In this document: positions 8,255-16,952 of the stretch, one piece after another
How positions within the stretch are numbered: the stretch's first letter is position 1
Layout: the number at the start of each line of letters is the position of its first letter
Notes under the pieces: model-generated
The model's input: the letters and a program-made list of their open reading frames with translations, nothing else
Told to the model about the DNA's origin: nothing
The model's database searches: none
Source of the DNA: CAVTBT01 sp963733065
Lineage (GTDB): Bacteria; Actinomycetota; Thermoleophilia; Gaiellales; Gaiellaceae
Reading direction: 5' to 3'
Length of the DNA: 64,000 nucleotides
NCBI GenBank assembly: GCA_963733065.1
Contig: CAVTBT010000005.1
Coordinates: 496,001-560,000, forward strand
Program-made: the position numbers and the translations under genes

Positions 8255-9529
8255 CTACTGCGAGCCGTTCTGGTCCCAGCGCCGGAACACGACGCAGGCG
8301 TTGTGCCCGCCGAAGCCGAAGGAGTTCGACGCCGCGACCTCGAGCTCGCGGGCCGGCCGGGCCTCGTTCGGGATGTAGTCGAGGTCGCAGGTCGGATCCT
8401 CGACCTCGTAGTTGATCGTCGGCGGCAGCATGCGGTCGCGCAGCGCGAGGATCGTGAAGATGGCCTCGATCGCGCCCGCCGCGCCCAGGCAGTGGCCGGT
8501 GGCGCCCTTCGTCGAGGAGATGGGCAGTCGCCGCGCCTCCTCCTCGCCGACGGCGAGCTTGATGACGCGGGTCTCCGAGGAGTCGCCGAGCGGCGTCGAC
8601 GTGCCGTGCGCGTTGACGTAGCCGATCTCGGAGGTCTCGATGCCGGCGTCCGCGAAGGCCATCTGCATCGCCCGGGCAGGGCTCTCGCCCGACGGATCGG
8701 GCTCGGTGATGTGGTTCGCGTCGGACGACACGCCGTAGCCGAGCAGCTCCGCGTAGATCTTCGCGCCGCGCGCACGCGCGTGCTCGAGCTCCTCCAGCAC
8801 AACCACGCCGCCGGCCTCGCCCATGACGAAGCCGTCGCGCTCGGCGTCGAACGGACGCGACGCCGCCTTGGGATCGTCGTTCCGCCGCGACAGCGCCCGC
8901 ATCGCACCGAAGCCCGCAATGCCGACATGCGTGATCGGCGCCTCGGTGCCGCCGCACAGCATCACGTCGGCACGGCCGAGGCGGATGGCGTCCGCCCCGT
9001 CACCGATCGCCATGTTCGACGCGGCGCAGGCGGTGCACTGGGACGTCAGCGGTCCCTTCGTGCCGAGCTCCATCGACACCCACCCGGCACCGATGTTCGG
9101 GATGATCGCCGGGATCGAAAACGGGTTGACGCGATCGGGACCGCGCTCGCGCAGCGTGTCCGTGCAGTCCTGGAACGACTTGAGGCCGCCGATGCCGGTG
9201 GCGATCGCCGCACCGACGCGCTCGGGCTCCGCGGCGATGTCGAGGCCAGAGTCGGTCTCGGCCTGCCGAGCGGCCCCGAGGACGAGGTGCGTGAAGCGAT
9301 CCATGCGGCGCGCCTGCTTGCGCTCGATGTAGTCGGTCGGATCGAAGTCCTTCACCTCGCACGCGAACCGCACGAAGTAGTCCGACGGATCGAACTGCGT
9401 GATCGGGCCTGCGCCCGACTCGCCGGCGAGCAGGCGCTGCCACGTCGTCGCCGCGTCGTTGCCGAGCGGTGTCACCATGCCAAGGCCGGTGATCACCACC
9501 CGCCGCCTGCCGTTGCCGTTCGTGCTCAC
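8255..9529 (-). CDS. fabF: 3-oxoacyl-ACP synthase II
   Basis: Condensing enzyme that elongates acyl-ACP with malonyl-ACP in type II fatty-acid synthesis. At 424 residues it has normal length and the KAS Cys-His-His triad: TACAAS (about 165), NAHGTSTPLGD (about 310) and KGATGHCLGAAGA (about 345). GTG 9529 is preceded by GAAGGGAG, a good ribosome-binding site. It follows fabG by 17 bases and is the last gene of the cluster. The acpP gene that often sits between fabG and fabF is absent. Confidence 0.95.
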   Translation of the reverse strand: MSTNGNGRRRVVITGLGMVTPLGNDAATTWQRLLAGESGAGPITQFDPSDYFVRFACEVKDFDPTDYIERKQARRMDRFTHLVLGAARQAETDSGLDIAAEPERVGAAIATGIGGLKSFQDCTDTLRERGPDRVNPFSIPAIIPNIGAGWVSMELGTKGPLTSQCTACAASNMAIGDGADAIRLGRADVMLCGGTEAPITHVGIAGFGAMRALSRRNDDPKAASRPFDAERDGFVMGEAGGVVVLEELEHARARGAKIYAELLGYGVSSDANHITEPDPSGESPARAMQMAFADAGIETSEIGYVNAHGTSTPLGDSSETRVIKLAVGEEEARRLPISSTKGATGHCLGAAGAIEAIFTILALRDRMLPPTINYEVEDPTCDLDYIPNEARPARELEVAASNSFGFGGHNACVVFRRWDQNGSQ

Positions 9530-9546
9530 CTGCTCCCTTCGTCCGG

Positions 9547-10281
9547 CTACATGCCGAGGCCGCCGTCCACGAGCAACACCTCGCCCGTGATGAACGACGC
9601 CTCGTCGGAGACGAGAAAGCGTACCGCTCCGGCCACGTCCGCCGGATCGCCGAGGCGGCCAAGCGGCGTGTTCGCGAGCATCGCCTGCTGCGCCTCCTCC
9701 GGCAGAACCTCGGTGAGCTGCGTCGTGACGTACCCCGGAGCCACGACGTTCGCGCGCACCCCGCGGGAGCCCAGCTCGCGAGCGAGCGACTTCGTGAAGC
9801 CGATGATCCCGGCCTTCGAGGCGGCGTAGTTCGTCTGTCCCGGGTTGCCGTGCACGCCGACGACCGAGGAGAGGTTGACGATCGCGCCGCTCCGACGGCG
9901 CATCATGCCGCGAGCCGCGGCACGGCAGGTGTAGAAGACCGACGAGAGGTTCGTCTCCAGTACCGTCCGCCAGTCCTCGTCGGGCATGCGCGCGATGAGT
10001 CCGTCTCGCGTCACACCGGCGTTGTTCACGAGGATGTCCAGCTCGCCGGCCTCGTCCACGAGCGCCTTGGCCGACTCCGGATCGGAGACGTCGGCCTGGA
10101 CGGCACGGCCGCCGACCTCACTCGCAACCGCGTGAGCCTCGTCGCGGCCGGTGTTGTAGGCGACGAGGACGACTGCGCCTGCGCGGGCGAGCTCGATCGC
10201 CACGCCCCGGCCGATGCCTCTCGACGCCCCGGTGACGAGCGCCGTCTTCCCCTCGAGCGACGCGAAGCTACGGTCGGGCAC
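9547..10281 (-). CDS. fabG: 3-oxoacyl-ACP reductase
   Basis: NADPH-dependent reduction of 3-oxoacyl-ACP. Short-chain dehydrogenase fold: cofactor motif TGASRGIG, NNAG, and the catalytic Ser/Tyr/Lys set in NLSSVVG...YAASKAG. The start is GTG 10281 (VPDRSFASLEGK), inside the end of fabD; a TTG one codon earlier (10284) is possible. At about 244 residues it has typical length. Confidence 0.93.
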   Translation of the reverse strand: MPDRSFASLEGKTALVTGASRGIGRGVAIELARAGAVVLVAYNTGRDEAHAVASEVGGRAVQADVSDPESAKALVDEAGELDILVNNAGVTRDGLIARMPDEDWRTVLETNLSSVFYTCRAAARGMMRRRSGAIVNLSSVVGVHGNPGQTNYAASKAGIIGFTKSLARELGSRGVRANVVAPGYVTTQLTEVLPEEAQQAMLANTPLGRLGDPADVAGAVRFLVSDEASFITGEVLLVDGGLGM

Positions 10282-11197
10282 CAACCGCCTCTTCGAGCTC
10301 GGCGAGGCCCTCCAGGTTGCTGACCTGGATCGTCTTGACGTTGCGGTCGATCCTCTTCAGTAAACCGCTCAGCACGTTGCCGGGCCCGACCTCGACGAAC
10401 GTCGTCACACCCTTGCCGATCAGCTCGCGGCCCGCCTGCGTGAACCGCACGGGAGCCGTGAGCTGCTCGAGGAGGAGCTCGCGGAACCGCTGGGCGTCCT
10501 CGAGCTTCGCGGTGACGGTCGACATGAACGCCGCGCGTGGATCGCCGAACGTGACCTTGTCGATCGCCGGCCGCAACCGGTCCGCCGCACGGGCGACGAG
10601 CGGCGAGTGGAATGCGCCGGAGACGCGCAGCCGGATCGCGCGCCGCGCGCCCTCCGCCTCGGCCTGCGTGCAGCACTCGTCCACGGCCAGGTCCTCGCCC
10701 GAGATCACGATCTGGCCCGGGCAGTTGTAGTTCGCAGGCCACACGTTGGCGATCCTGCGGCAGAGGGTCTCGACGACCTCGTCGGCGAGCCCCAGGATTG
10801 CGGCCATCGAGCCGGGGTGCTGCTCGGCCGCCTCCGCCATGGCGAGGCCTCGCTCGCGCACGAGCCTGATCGCATCCGCGGGGGCAATGGACTCCGCCGC
10901 GCTGAGCGCCGCGAACTCGCCGACCGAATGGCCGACCACGAAATCGGGCGCGATGCCGCGGGCCCTGATCGCCTGGTTGATTGCCAGGCTCGTGGCCACG
11001 AGCGCCGGCTGCTGGTTCTTGGTGTCGAGGAGCTCCTCGACCGGGGCGTGGAAGCAGAGCTGCTTGAGGTCCATCCCGGCCGCTGCGCTGCCGGCGTCGT
11101 ACACGGCCATCGCCTCGGGCACCGCCTCGGCGATCTCGCGGCCCATCCCGGCCTCGTACGAGCCCTGGCCGGGGAACATGAAGGCGATCTTCGTCAC
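10268..11197 (-). CDS. fabD: Malonyl-CoA:ACP transacylase
   Basis: Loads malonate from malonyl-CoA onto acyl carrier protein, consuming the AccA/AccD product. The 309-residue protein has FPGQGSYEAGMG at the N-terminus, the nucleophile elbow GHSVGE (about residue 90) and the catalytic-His region GAFHSPLV (about 195). GTG 11197 overlaps the fabH stop as GTGA; the 3' end overlaps fabG. Confidence 0.95.
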   Translation of the reverse strand: MTKIAFMFPGQGSYEAGMGREIAEAVPEAMAVYDAGSAAAGMDLKQLCFHAPVEELLDTKNQQPALVATSLAINQAIRARGIAPDFVVGHSVGEFAALSAAESIAPADAIRLVRERGLAMAEAAEQHPGSMAAILGLADEVVETLCRRIANVWPANYNCPGQIVISGEDLAVDECCTQAEAEGARRAIRLRVSGAFHSPLVARAADRLRPAIDKVTFGDPRAAFMSTVTAKLEDAQRFRELLLEQLTAPVRFTQAGRELIGKGVTTFVEVGPGNVLSGLLKRIDRNVKTIQVSNLEGLAELEEAVGARP

Positions 11198-12198
11198 CGT
11201 GTGGCTCCGTTTCGGTCGTCAGTCCACTCGACGAGCGCCGAGCCCCACGTCAGGCCGGCGCCCATTCCTGTCATCAGCACGAGCTGTCCGTCGCGAAGCC
11301 GCCCGTCCTCGCGTGCATCCGCGAGCGCGAGCGGGATCGAGCCGGACGAGGTGTTGCCGTAGCGATCGACGTTGACGACCACCTTTTCGGGCGCGACGCC
11401 GAGCTTCCTCGCCGCATGATCGATGATGCGCACATTCGCCTGGTGCGGCACGTAGACGTCGACGTCGTCGATCGTGCGCCCGCACGTCGCGAGCACAGCC
11501 TCGGCGGACGACACCATCACTCGTGTCGCGAACTTGAACACCTCGCGGCCGTTCATCTTCACGAACGACTCCGGATGGTCGAACCGACGAGAGCCGCTCC
11601 CCGGCAGCCAAAGGTGCTCGCCACCGCCTCCGTCCGCCCCGAGCTCGAAACCGAGGAAGCCGCCGTGTGAGACCGGCTCCAGGACGACGGCGCCGGCGCC
11701 GTCGCCGAAGAGGATGATGGTCGAGCGGTCGTTCCAGTCGAGGATCTTCGAGAGCACGTCGCCGCCCACCACGAGGGCGCGACGCGAGAGGCCCGACGCG
11801 ACCATGGCGTACGCCTGCGCGATGGCGTACATGAAGCCCGTGCACCCGGCGAGCAGGTCGTACGCCGCCGCATCCGGCATGTCGAGCGTGTCGGCGAGGA
11901 GCGCGGAGCTCGTCGGAAACATCATGTCCGGGGTCACGGTCGCGCAGATGAGCAGATCGATGTCGTGGCCCGTGACGTTCGCGTCGGCGAGCGCCTGGCG
12001 GGCCGCGGGCAGAGCGACGTCGGTCAACGCCTCGTCGGCGCCGGCGATCCGGCGCTCGCGGATGCCCGTCCGTTCGACGATCCACTCGTCCGACGTGTCG
12101 ACGAGGCCCGACAGCTCGGCGTTCGTGAGCACCCGCTCGGGTACGTGGCAGCCGAGACCGGTGATGCCGATGCGAACGCCGTTGGCGGCACCAATCAC
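11194..12198 (-). CDS. fabH: 3-oxoacyl-ACP synthase III
   Basis: Initiating condensing enzyme (acyl-CoA plus malonyl-ACP). Catalytic Cys in AGCTGF, His in VPHQANVRI and Asn in YGNTSSGSIP are all present; 334 residues. The start is awkward: GTG 12198 overlaps the stop of a 44-codon ORF as GTGA, but the best ribosome-binding site (AAAGGAGG, near 12233-12240) is better spaced for an out-of-frame ATG at 12227. An indel in the intervening hairpin, or coupling through the small ORF, would reconcile this. Confidence 0.93.
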   Translation of the reverse strand: MIGAANGVRIGITGLGCHVPERVLTNAELSGLVDTSDEWIVERTGIRERRIAGADEALTDVALPAARQALADANVTGHDIDLLICATVTPDMMFPTSSALLADTLDMPDAAAYDLLAGCTGFMYAIAQAYAMVASGLSRRALVVGGDVLSKILDWNDRSTIILFGDGAGAVVLEPVSHGGFLGFELGADGGGGEHLWLPGSGSRRFDHPESFVKMNGREVFKFATRVMVSSAEAVLATCGRTIDDVDVYVPHQANVRIIDHAARKLGVAPEKVVVNVDRYGNTSSGSIPLALADAREDGRLRDGQLVLMTGMGAGLTWGSALVEWTDDRNGATR

Positions 12199-12329
12199 GG
12201 CATGGGGGAACCCATGGTTCCCCCATGAGCCCCCTCCTTTCTCGCTGTTCGTCGTGGCGCCATGTGCGCCTCCCGCCGGGCAAAGCCCGGCTCCGGCGGC
12301 GACCCGTACCGCTCTGGCATCTGTTTCAT
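12195..12329 (-). CDS. Small 44-residue ORF bridging fabZ and fabH
   Basis: ATG 12329 overlaps the fabZ stop as ATGA and its own TGA overlaps the fabH start as GTGA, so it fills the 127-base gap with unbroken translation. The product is basic and resembles no family I recognise (it begins MKQMPERYGSPPEPG). It contains the 12201-12227 hairpin. It could be a true microprotein, a device for passing ribosomes to fabH, or chance in GC-rich DNA; double coupling favours the first two. Confidence 0.4.
   Translation of the reverse strand: MKQMPERYGSPPEPGFARREAHMAPRRTARKEGAHGGTMGSPMP
12201..12227 (-). repeat. Perfect 10-bp inverted repeat two bases before the fabH start
   Basis: Arms CATGGGGGAA (12201-12210) and TTCCCCCATG (12218-12227) flank a 7-base loop. 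On the mRNA the stem ends immediately before GTG 12198 and would cover the start region of fabH, so it could modulate fabH translation. The strong AAAGGAGG lies just upstream of it. Confidence 0.5.
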
Positions 12330-12766
12330 CGTTCTACCGCGAACGTGAGCGTTCCGCGAGCCGCAAGCTCGTCGCCGACGTGCGCCGTCGCCTTGCCGCG
12401 CCCGATGGGGCCTCGAACGGTGTCGATCTCGCACGTCAGCGTGAGCGTGTCGCCCGGCTCGACCACGCGCTTGAAGCGGCAGTCGTCGATCCCGGCGAAG
12501 AATGCGATCTTGCCGCGGTTCTCCTCCTGCCAGAGCACGGCGACCGCTCCGGCCTGCGCCATCGCCTCGACGATCAGCACCCCCGGCATCACCGGCCGTC
12601 CGGGGAAGTGACCCGCGAACCAGGGGTCGTCGGCGCGGACCTCGCGGCGCGCCACGACCCGCCGTCCGGGCTCGAGCTCGAGCACCTCGTCGAGGAGCAG
12701 GAACGGGTCGCGATGCGGGAGGATCTCCTCGATCTCCCGCCGGCCAAACGGAGCCGCGACCGTCAC
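12326..12766 (-). CDS. fabZ: 3-hydroxyacyl-ACP dehydratase
   Basis: Hot-dog fold dehydratase of fatty-acid elongation. The 146-residue product has the catalytic His in LPHRDPFLLLDEV (about residue 17), the AGHFPGRPVMPGVL loop and the catalytic Glu in LIVEAMAQ. GTG 12766 overlaps the sigma factor stop as GTGA, so the ECF sigma gene and fabZ are translationally coupled. Confidence 0.93.
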   Translation of the reverse strand: MTVAAPFGRREIEEILPHRDPFLLLDEVLELEPGRRVVARREVRADDPWFAGHFPGRPVMPGVLIVEAMAQAGAVAVLWQEENRGKIAFFAGIDDCRFKRVVEPGDTLTLTCEIDTVRGPIGRGKATAHVGDELAARGTLTFAVER

Positions 12767-13374
12767 GCGGCGCGGTGCTCCAGGCGCTCGCGCAATCCGG
12801 CCCGTCCCCGGTGTGCGTAGCACTTCGCCGTGCCGACGGGCATGCCGTCCACGGCGGAGATCTCCGGGAAGGAGAATCCCAGCGCGTCCTTCAGCACGAC
12901 CACCCGCGCCTGGGCGGAGGGCAGCTCGTCGAGCCGTTCGCGCAGCTCCGCCCTGAGTTCGGCCAGCTCGGCCTCGCGCGCCGGACCGGGCTCGTCGCTC
13001 GTCCGCGCGTCGTCGGCCAGCGGGTCGCAGCGCCGTGCGAGCTGCCGCTGCGCGACGTCCCGGCACGCGTTGACGACGAGGCGGTGCAGCCAGGTGGAGA
13101 ACGCGGACTCTCCCCGGAATTGCCCCAGCTTCAGGCAGAGCTTCGCGAGCGCCTCCTGTGCGGCGTCGCGCGCGTCTTCCCGGTCGGCGAGCAGGTGCCG
13201 CGCGAGGAGCTCGACCCGCGGCGCATGGCGTGCGCACAGCTCGTCGAGCGCTCGCCGGTCTCCTGCCTTCGCCCTCGTGATCACGATCGGATCGCTCAGC
13301 CTCACATAGTCGAGCGGCCGCTCGGGCCGCAGGTCCTGACCGATTGGACGCGGCCGGCGAAGCGAGGGTTGCAT
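12763..13374 (-). CDS. ECF-type RNA polymerase sigma factor
   Basis: Extracytoplasmic-function sigma factor, 203 residues. Region 2 spans about residues 60-100 (DARDAAQEALAKLCLKLGQF, then STWLHRLVVNACRD) and region 4 about 150-200 (VVVLKDALGFSFPEIS...GTAKCYAHRGRAGLRERL). No anti-sigma gene is adjacent; instead it heads the fab cluster with a coupled fabZ. It may control envelope-lipid genes or simply share the transcript. ATG 13374 has a -10 hexamer eight bases upstream. Confidence 0.85.
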   Translation of the reverse strand: MQPSLRRPRPIGQDLRPERPLDYVRLSDPIVITRAKAGDRRALDELCARHAPRVELLARHLLADREDARDAAQEALAKLCLKLGQFRGESAFSTWLHRLVVNACRDVAQRQLARRCDPLADDARTSDEPGPAREAELAELRAELRERLDELPSAQARVVVLKDALGFSFPEISAVDGMPVGTAKCYAHRGRAGLRERLEHRAA

Positions 13375-13382
13375 GGCGGGGC

Positions 13383-13388
13383 AGTGTA
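13383..13388 (-). promoter_or_regulatory. Leaderless -10 element (TACACT) of the sigma-fab operon
   Basis: TACACT on the minus strand, eight bases before ATG 13374. No convincing -35 is visible. Confidence 0.45.
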
Positions 13389-13410
13389 CTCGCCGCGCGC
13401 CTCGGCCCGG

Positions 13411-15516
13411 TCAGCCGCGCAGGGCAGGCGGGCTCACGTTGCCCGCGGCGTCCCAGGCCACGGCGCGGACGCGCCCGGCGGGACCGAGCCAGTCGACCCG
13501 CAGCTCGCCGGGTCGCCGGGCTTCCTGCCGGAGCGGCACGCCGTTCACTCGAAGCGTAAGGATCGACGGCTCGCTCACCCACACGCGCAGGGGGCGTCCC
13601 TTCAGGACCCGAATCGACGGCGCGCGCGTGTCCGACACGAATGGCAGCCGGATCGACGAGAGCCCGACCGTGTCGGTCGCCTCGACGACGGCCTCGTACG
13701 GGCCGTCGAGCAGCCGCCCGACACGCTTGGCGCCGTTCCAGTCGAGCCGCTGCACACCGGGGCCAAGCTGCGTGTTCACGAGCGTCGTCACGTACTTGCC
13801 GTCGCGCAGCACGCGTACGCGGACCGACGCAGGCGACGAGAGCCTGAACGACAGCCGCAGCCGGTCGCTCCTGCCGTCGGCGTTCGGCGAGAAGGCGGCC
13901 GGGCGGACGGCGGCCGAGCCGAGAGTGCGCGAGACGAGCACCTGGACGGTCGACGTCACCTCGGTTCCGTCGTCCCCGATCGCGCGGAGGAAGAGCTGGT
14001 AGATGCCGTCGGCGAGCGACGCGCCGGTGAAGCGCGCCGTGTGCTGGCCCGCCGCCTTGCGGGTCGGCCGCTGCAGGAACCCCAGGTCGCCCCCGACCTG
14101 GTCGAGGATGCTGATGGAGACGGTCGCCGGCGCGGTCAGCGTGTACGCGAGCGTCGCGTCGTCGGCCTGGTCGTCGCCGTTCGGGCTGATCGTCTCGGGC
14201 TGCGCGGAGAGGTCGGTGACCGCCAGCGGAGCCGCCGGACCCGTCGGTCCGAGCGTCCCCCTCGCCGGGAGGACGTTCGGGCCGGCCTCGATCGACCAGC
14301 GGAACGAACCGGGCGTCACGGCCGCCGCGTCCCACGTCCAGTCGACGGCGGCGCCGAAGCCGTCCCGCGCCGCCACCTCGGCGCCGGTGACGTCGGTGAC
14401 GCTGACGCGCCACGCGAGCGGCGACGAGAGCCGCGCCCGGAACCGAACGGTGCGCCCGACCGCCCCGGTGACCAGAGGCTCGTAGAGCTTCGGCAGCCCC
14501 GCGCGCTGCGCCGCGGTGGCAATCGTCCCGAGCCTGGCGTACAGCGTGTCGCCGGGACACGACGTGAAACCGGTGTCGCGGTGTCCGGAGACCGTGCGCA
14601 GGAAGACAGGCAGCCCGCCCGGGAAGCGCGGGTTGCCGCTCGAGAGGTGCGACAGGGTTCCGAGGGGGTCGACGTGCGCGAGGTCGAGGCGCCACGCGAG
14701 CACTCGCGCCAGGACGTCCTCGGCCTGCCGGGTCAGCGTCGCCGCGCCGTACTCGCCGAGCACCGCGACGCCCACCGACCCCGTGTTGAAGCCCTCGGCG
14801 TGCGCTCCGACGACGTTCCTGTCGGCCCCGCCTCCGCGGCCTTCGAAGACCTTGCCGAAGCGATCGACGAGAAGGTTGTAGCCGATGTCGTTCCAGCCGT
14901 TGCCCTTGACGTGGTAGAGCTGGATGGAGCGCACGATCGCCGCCGACTCACTCGCCGCGTAGCCGTTCTGTCCGGCGGTGTGGTGCACGACCGAGAAGGA
15001 CAACCGCTGCGCGTAGACCGGCTTCGAGCGCACGATCCGCTCGTCGGCGCCCCAGCCCGAGCGCGCGACCAGCGGCGGCGAGCCGGCAATCGAGAGCTGC
15101 CGCTGCGGCACGCGCACCTCGGGGCTCCAGACGAACCAGGCGCGCAACCGGGCAACGCGGCCGCGTGTGCGGTAGCGGATCGCATCCGACGGCCCGACCC
15201 ACCACGGGCTGCCGAGCCGCCACGCGCCGCGCCGCCGCTCGGCGCTCCCCCGATCCGGGCGGTCGTCCTCCGGCTGCGCGACGTGCCACCCGCTCCAGCG
15301 CCCCTCGAGCGAGCGTGTCCGGAACTCGACCGTCCCCGCTCCCTGCCAGTGCAGCCCGACGAGCGAGAACCGCGCCGGCGCAGCAGCCTGTAGGGCGCGC
15401 TCCCCGTGCAACGGCACGTCGCGAGACGTGATGGCGGCATTCTCCGCGCGGGCACCTGCCGGGGCCACGAGCGCGAGCAACACGACGGTGAGAAGGCGGC
15501 GGGCCACGGCGGTCAC
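13411..15516 (-). CDS. Secreted N-acetylmuramoyl-L-alanine amidase (PGRP/amidase_2) with FlgD-like repeats
   Basis: Zinc amidase that cleaves the peptide stem from peptidoglycan. From GTG 15516 there is a signal peptide (RRLLTVVLLALVAPAGARA), then the amidase_2/PGRP domain with zinc ligands in VVHHTAG (about residue 178) and GHRDTGFTSCPGD (about 311), then C-terminal beta-rich modules with SPNGDDQADD (about 443) and FSPNADGRSD (about 543) typical of FlgD-like/gliding-associated repeats. Upstream in-frame GTG 15609 and ATG 15591 would add a leader before the signal peptide and look less likely. It lies 36 bases before the ECF sigma gene. Confidence 0.85.
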   Translation of the reverse strand: MTAVARRLLTVVLLALVAPAGARAENAAITSRDVPLHGERALQAAAPARFSLVGLHWQGAGTVEFRTRSLEGRWSGWHVAQPEDDRPDRGSAERRRGAWRLGSPWWVGPSDAIRYRTRGRVARLRAWFVWSPEVRVPQRQLSIAGSPPLVARSGWGADERIVRSKPVYAQRLSFSVVHHTAGQNGYAASESAAIVRSIQLYHVKGNGWNDIGYNLLVDRFGKVFEGRGGGADRNVVGAHAEGFNTGSVGVAVLGEYGAATLTRQAEDVLARVLAWRLDLAHVDPLGTLSHLSSGNPRFPGGLPVFLRTVSGHRDTGFTSCPGDTLYARLGTIATAAQRAGLPKLYEPLVTGAVGRTVRFRARLSSPLAWRVSVTDVTGAEVAARDGFGAAVDWTWDAAAVTPGSFRWSIEAGPNVLPARGTLGPTGPAAPLAVTDLSAQPETISPNGDDQADDATLAYTLTAPATVSISILDQVGGDLGFLQRPTRKAAGQHTARFTGASLADGIYQLFLRAIGDDGTEVTSTVQVLVSRTLGSAAVRPAAFSPNADGRSDRLRLSFRLSSPASVRVRVLRDGKYVTTLVNTQLGPGVQRLDWNGAKRVGRLLDGPYEAVVEATDTVGLSSIRLPFVSDTRAPSIRVLKGRPLRVWVSEPSILTLRVNGVPLRQEARRPGELRVDWLGPAGRVRAVAWDAAGNVSPPALRG

Positions 15517-15612
15517 GAACAGCGTGCGGACGTGAACCTTCGCGGGCAAGAGCCAAAGCCCCTGCTTGACGGAATGCTTACAGGCGGCCATCCGCCCATT
15601 CAGACCCACCGG

Positions 15613-15618
15613 TAAGCT
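15613..15618 (+). promoter_or_regulatory. -10 element (TAAGCT) upstream of nfeD
   Basis: TAAGCT ends eight bases before GTG 15627, matching the leaderless pattern seen elsewhere and favouring that GTG over the TTG at 15618. Confidence 0.4.
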
Positions 15619-15626
15619 TGATCACG

Positions 15627-16952
15627 GTGAACACGCCCCTGCTGCGGGGACTCGCAATCCTGCTCCTGGCGACCGCCGGAGCGCTCCTCCTCGCGTTGCC
15701 GGGTGTCGCCGCGGAGGGTGATGACCGGCACGTCCTCGCTGTCGAGTTCGACAACGACGTGAACCCCGTGACGCAGGACTACATCGTCGACGCCATCGAG
15801 CGCGGCGAGGAAGAGAACGCCGCGGCGGTCGTGATCGTCATGGACACCCCCGGTGGGCTCTCCTCAGCGATGCGCGGCATCGTGAAGGCGATCCTCGCGG
15901 CGAAGGTGCCGGTGGTCGTGTACGTGGCGCCACCCGGCTCGAGCGCGGATTCGGCCGGGGCGGTGATCGGGATGGCCGCCGACGTCCTCGCGATGGCGCC
16001 TCAGACCAACATCGGGTCGTCGACGCCGATCAACCTCGGTGGGGAGGACCTGGGCGAGGATCTGCGCCGGAAGATCGTCAACGACGCGGCTGCGTACATC
16101 GGCGAGCTCGCACGCGAGCACGGCCGCAACGTGCGGGAGGCCCGCCGGATGGTCACCGTGGGCGCGAACCTGGGGGCACGCGAGGCGGTCGCGAAGAACG
16201 TAGCCGACCTCGTCGCGCCGGACCTGCCGTCCCTGCTCCGGCGAATCGACGGCACCGTCACGGAGCCGAAGGGGTACACGCTCGAAACCGCCGGCGCCGA
16301 GATCGTGGAGGTCGAGCTCTCGGGATGGAAACGCCTCCTCGACCTGCTCGTCGACCCGAACGTGATCGCGCTCATGCTGTCGATCGGGCTCATCGGACTG
16401 GTCGTCGAGCTCTGGAACCCGGGGCTCGTCCTCCCCGGCACCGTCGGCGCGATCTCACTTGTCGTCGGTCTGTACGGGCTGCAGGTACTGCCCGTGTCGG
16501 CCGCAGGCCTGCTCCTGCTGCTCCTCGCGGCCGGGCTCTTCGTCGCCGAGCTCTTCGTCCTCTCGCACGGCGCGCTCACGCTCGCGGCCGCGGTGTGCTT
16601 CGTGATCGGCGCGCTCATGCTCTTCGACCCGGCCGGCCCGGCGTACCAGGTGTCGCTGCAGGTCGCGATCGGCATCGCCGGCTCCCTCGCTCTCATCATC
16701 GGGCTGGCCCTCGCCAAGGCCGCCCAGGCACGCCGGCGCCCGGCCGAGGTCGGCGTGCACCGGCTCGTGGGCGACCAGGGCAGCGTCCGCCGAGACGGAT
16801 TTGTGTTCGTCGCGGGCGAGCTCTGGCGAGCGCGCTCCGCGGACGGCGACCCGCTCGTCCCGGGCGATCACGTCCGCGTGGAGGCCGTCGACGAGGAAGA
16901 CCTCCGCCTGGTCGTAGGATCCGCACCCGAACCCTCCCCCGAAAGGAGCTGA
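15627..16952 (+). CDS. NfeD-family membrane-bound ClpP-class serine protease
   Basis: Membrane-anchored serine protease that in the family partners with stomatin/slipin proteins, encoded directly downstream here. After a signal peptide, the ClpP-like domain has TPGGLSSAM and a nucleophile Ser in ADSAGAVIG (about residue 108). Four or five transmembrane segments follow (about 235-365), then a C-terminal NfeD OB-fold (VGDQGSVRRDGFVFVAGELW). GTG 15627 fits the -10 spacing; TTG 15618 is an alternative. About 441 residues, the usual long-NfeD length. Confidence 0.9.
   Translation: MNTPLLRGLAILLLATAGALLLALPGVAAEGDDRHVLAVEFDNDVNPVTQDYIVDAIERGEEENAAAVVIVMDTPGGLSSAMRGIVKAILAAKVPVVVYVAPPGSSADSAGAVIGMAADVLAMAPQTNIGSSTPINLGGEDLGEDLRRKIVNDAAAYIGELAREHGRNVREARRMVTVGANLGAREAVAKNVADLVAPDLPSLLRRIDGTVTEPKGYTLETAGAEIVEVELSGWKRLLDLLVDPNVIALMLSIGLIGLVVELWNPGLVLPGTVGAISLVVGLYGLQVLPVSAAGLLLLLLAAGLFVAELFVLSHGALTLAAAVCFVIGALMLFDPAGPAYQVSLQVAIGIAGSLALIIGLALAKAAQARRRPAEVGVHRLVGDQGSVRRDGFVFVAGELWRARSADGDPLVPGDHVRVEAVDEEDLRLVVGSAPEPSPERS

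Noticed and set aside
12195..12329. Ribosomal protein L32 (rpmF), often found near fab genes
   Set aside because: The small ORF is basic and the right size, but lacks the L32 start and cysteine motif.
12502..15393. A 963-codon plus-strand open frame opposite fabZ, sigma and the amidase
   Set aside because: Shadow frame; both the sigma factor and the amidase are clearly coded on the other strand.
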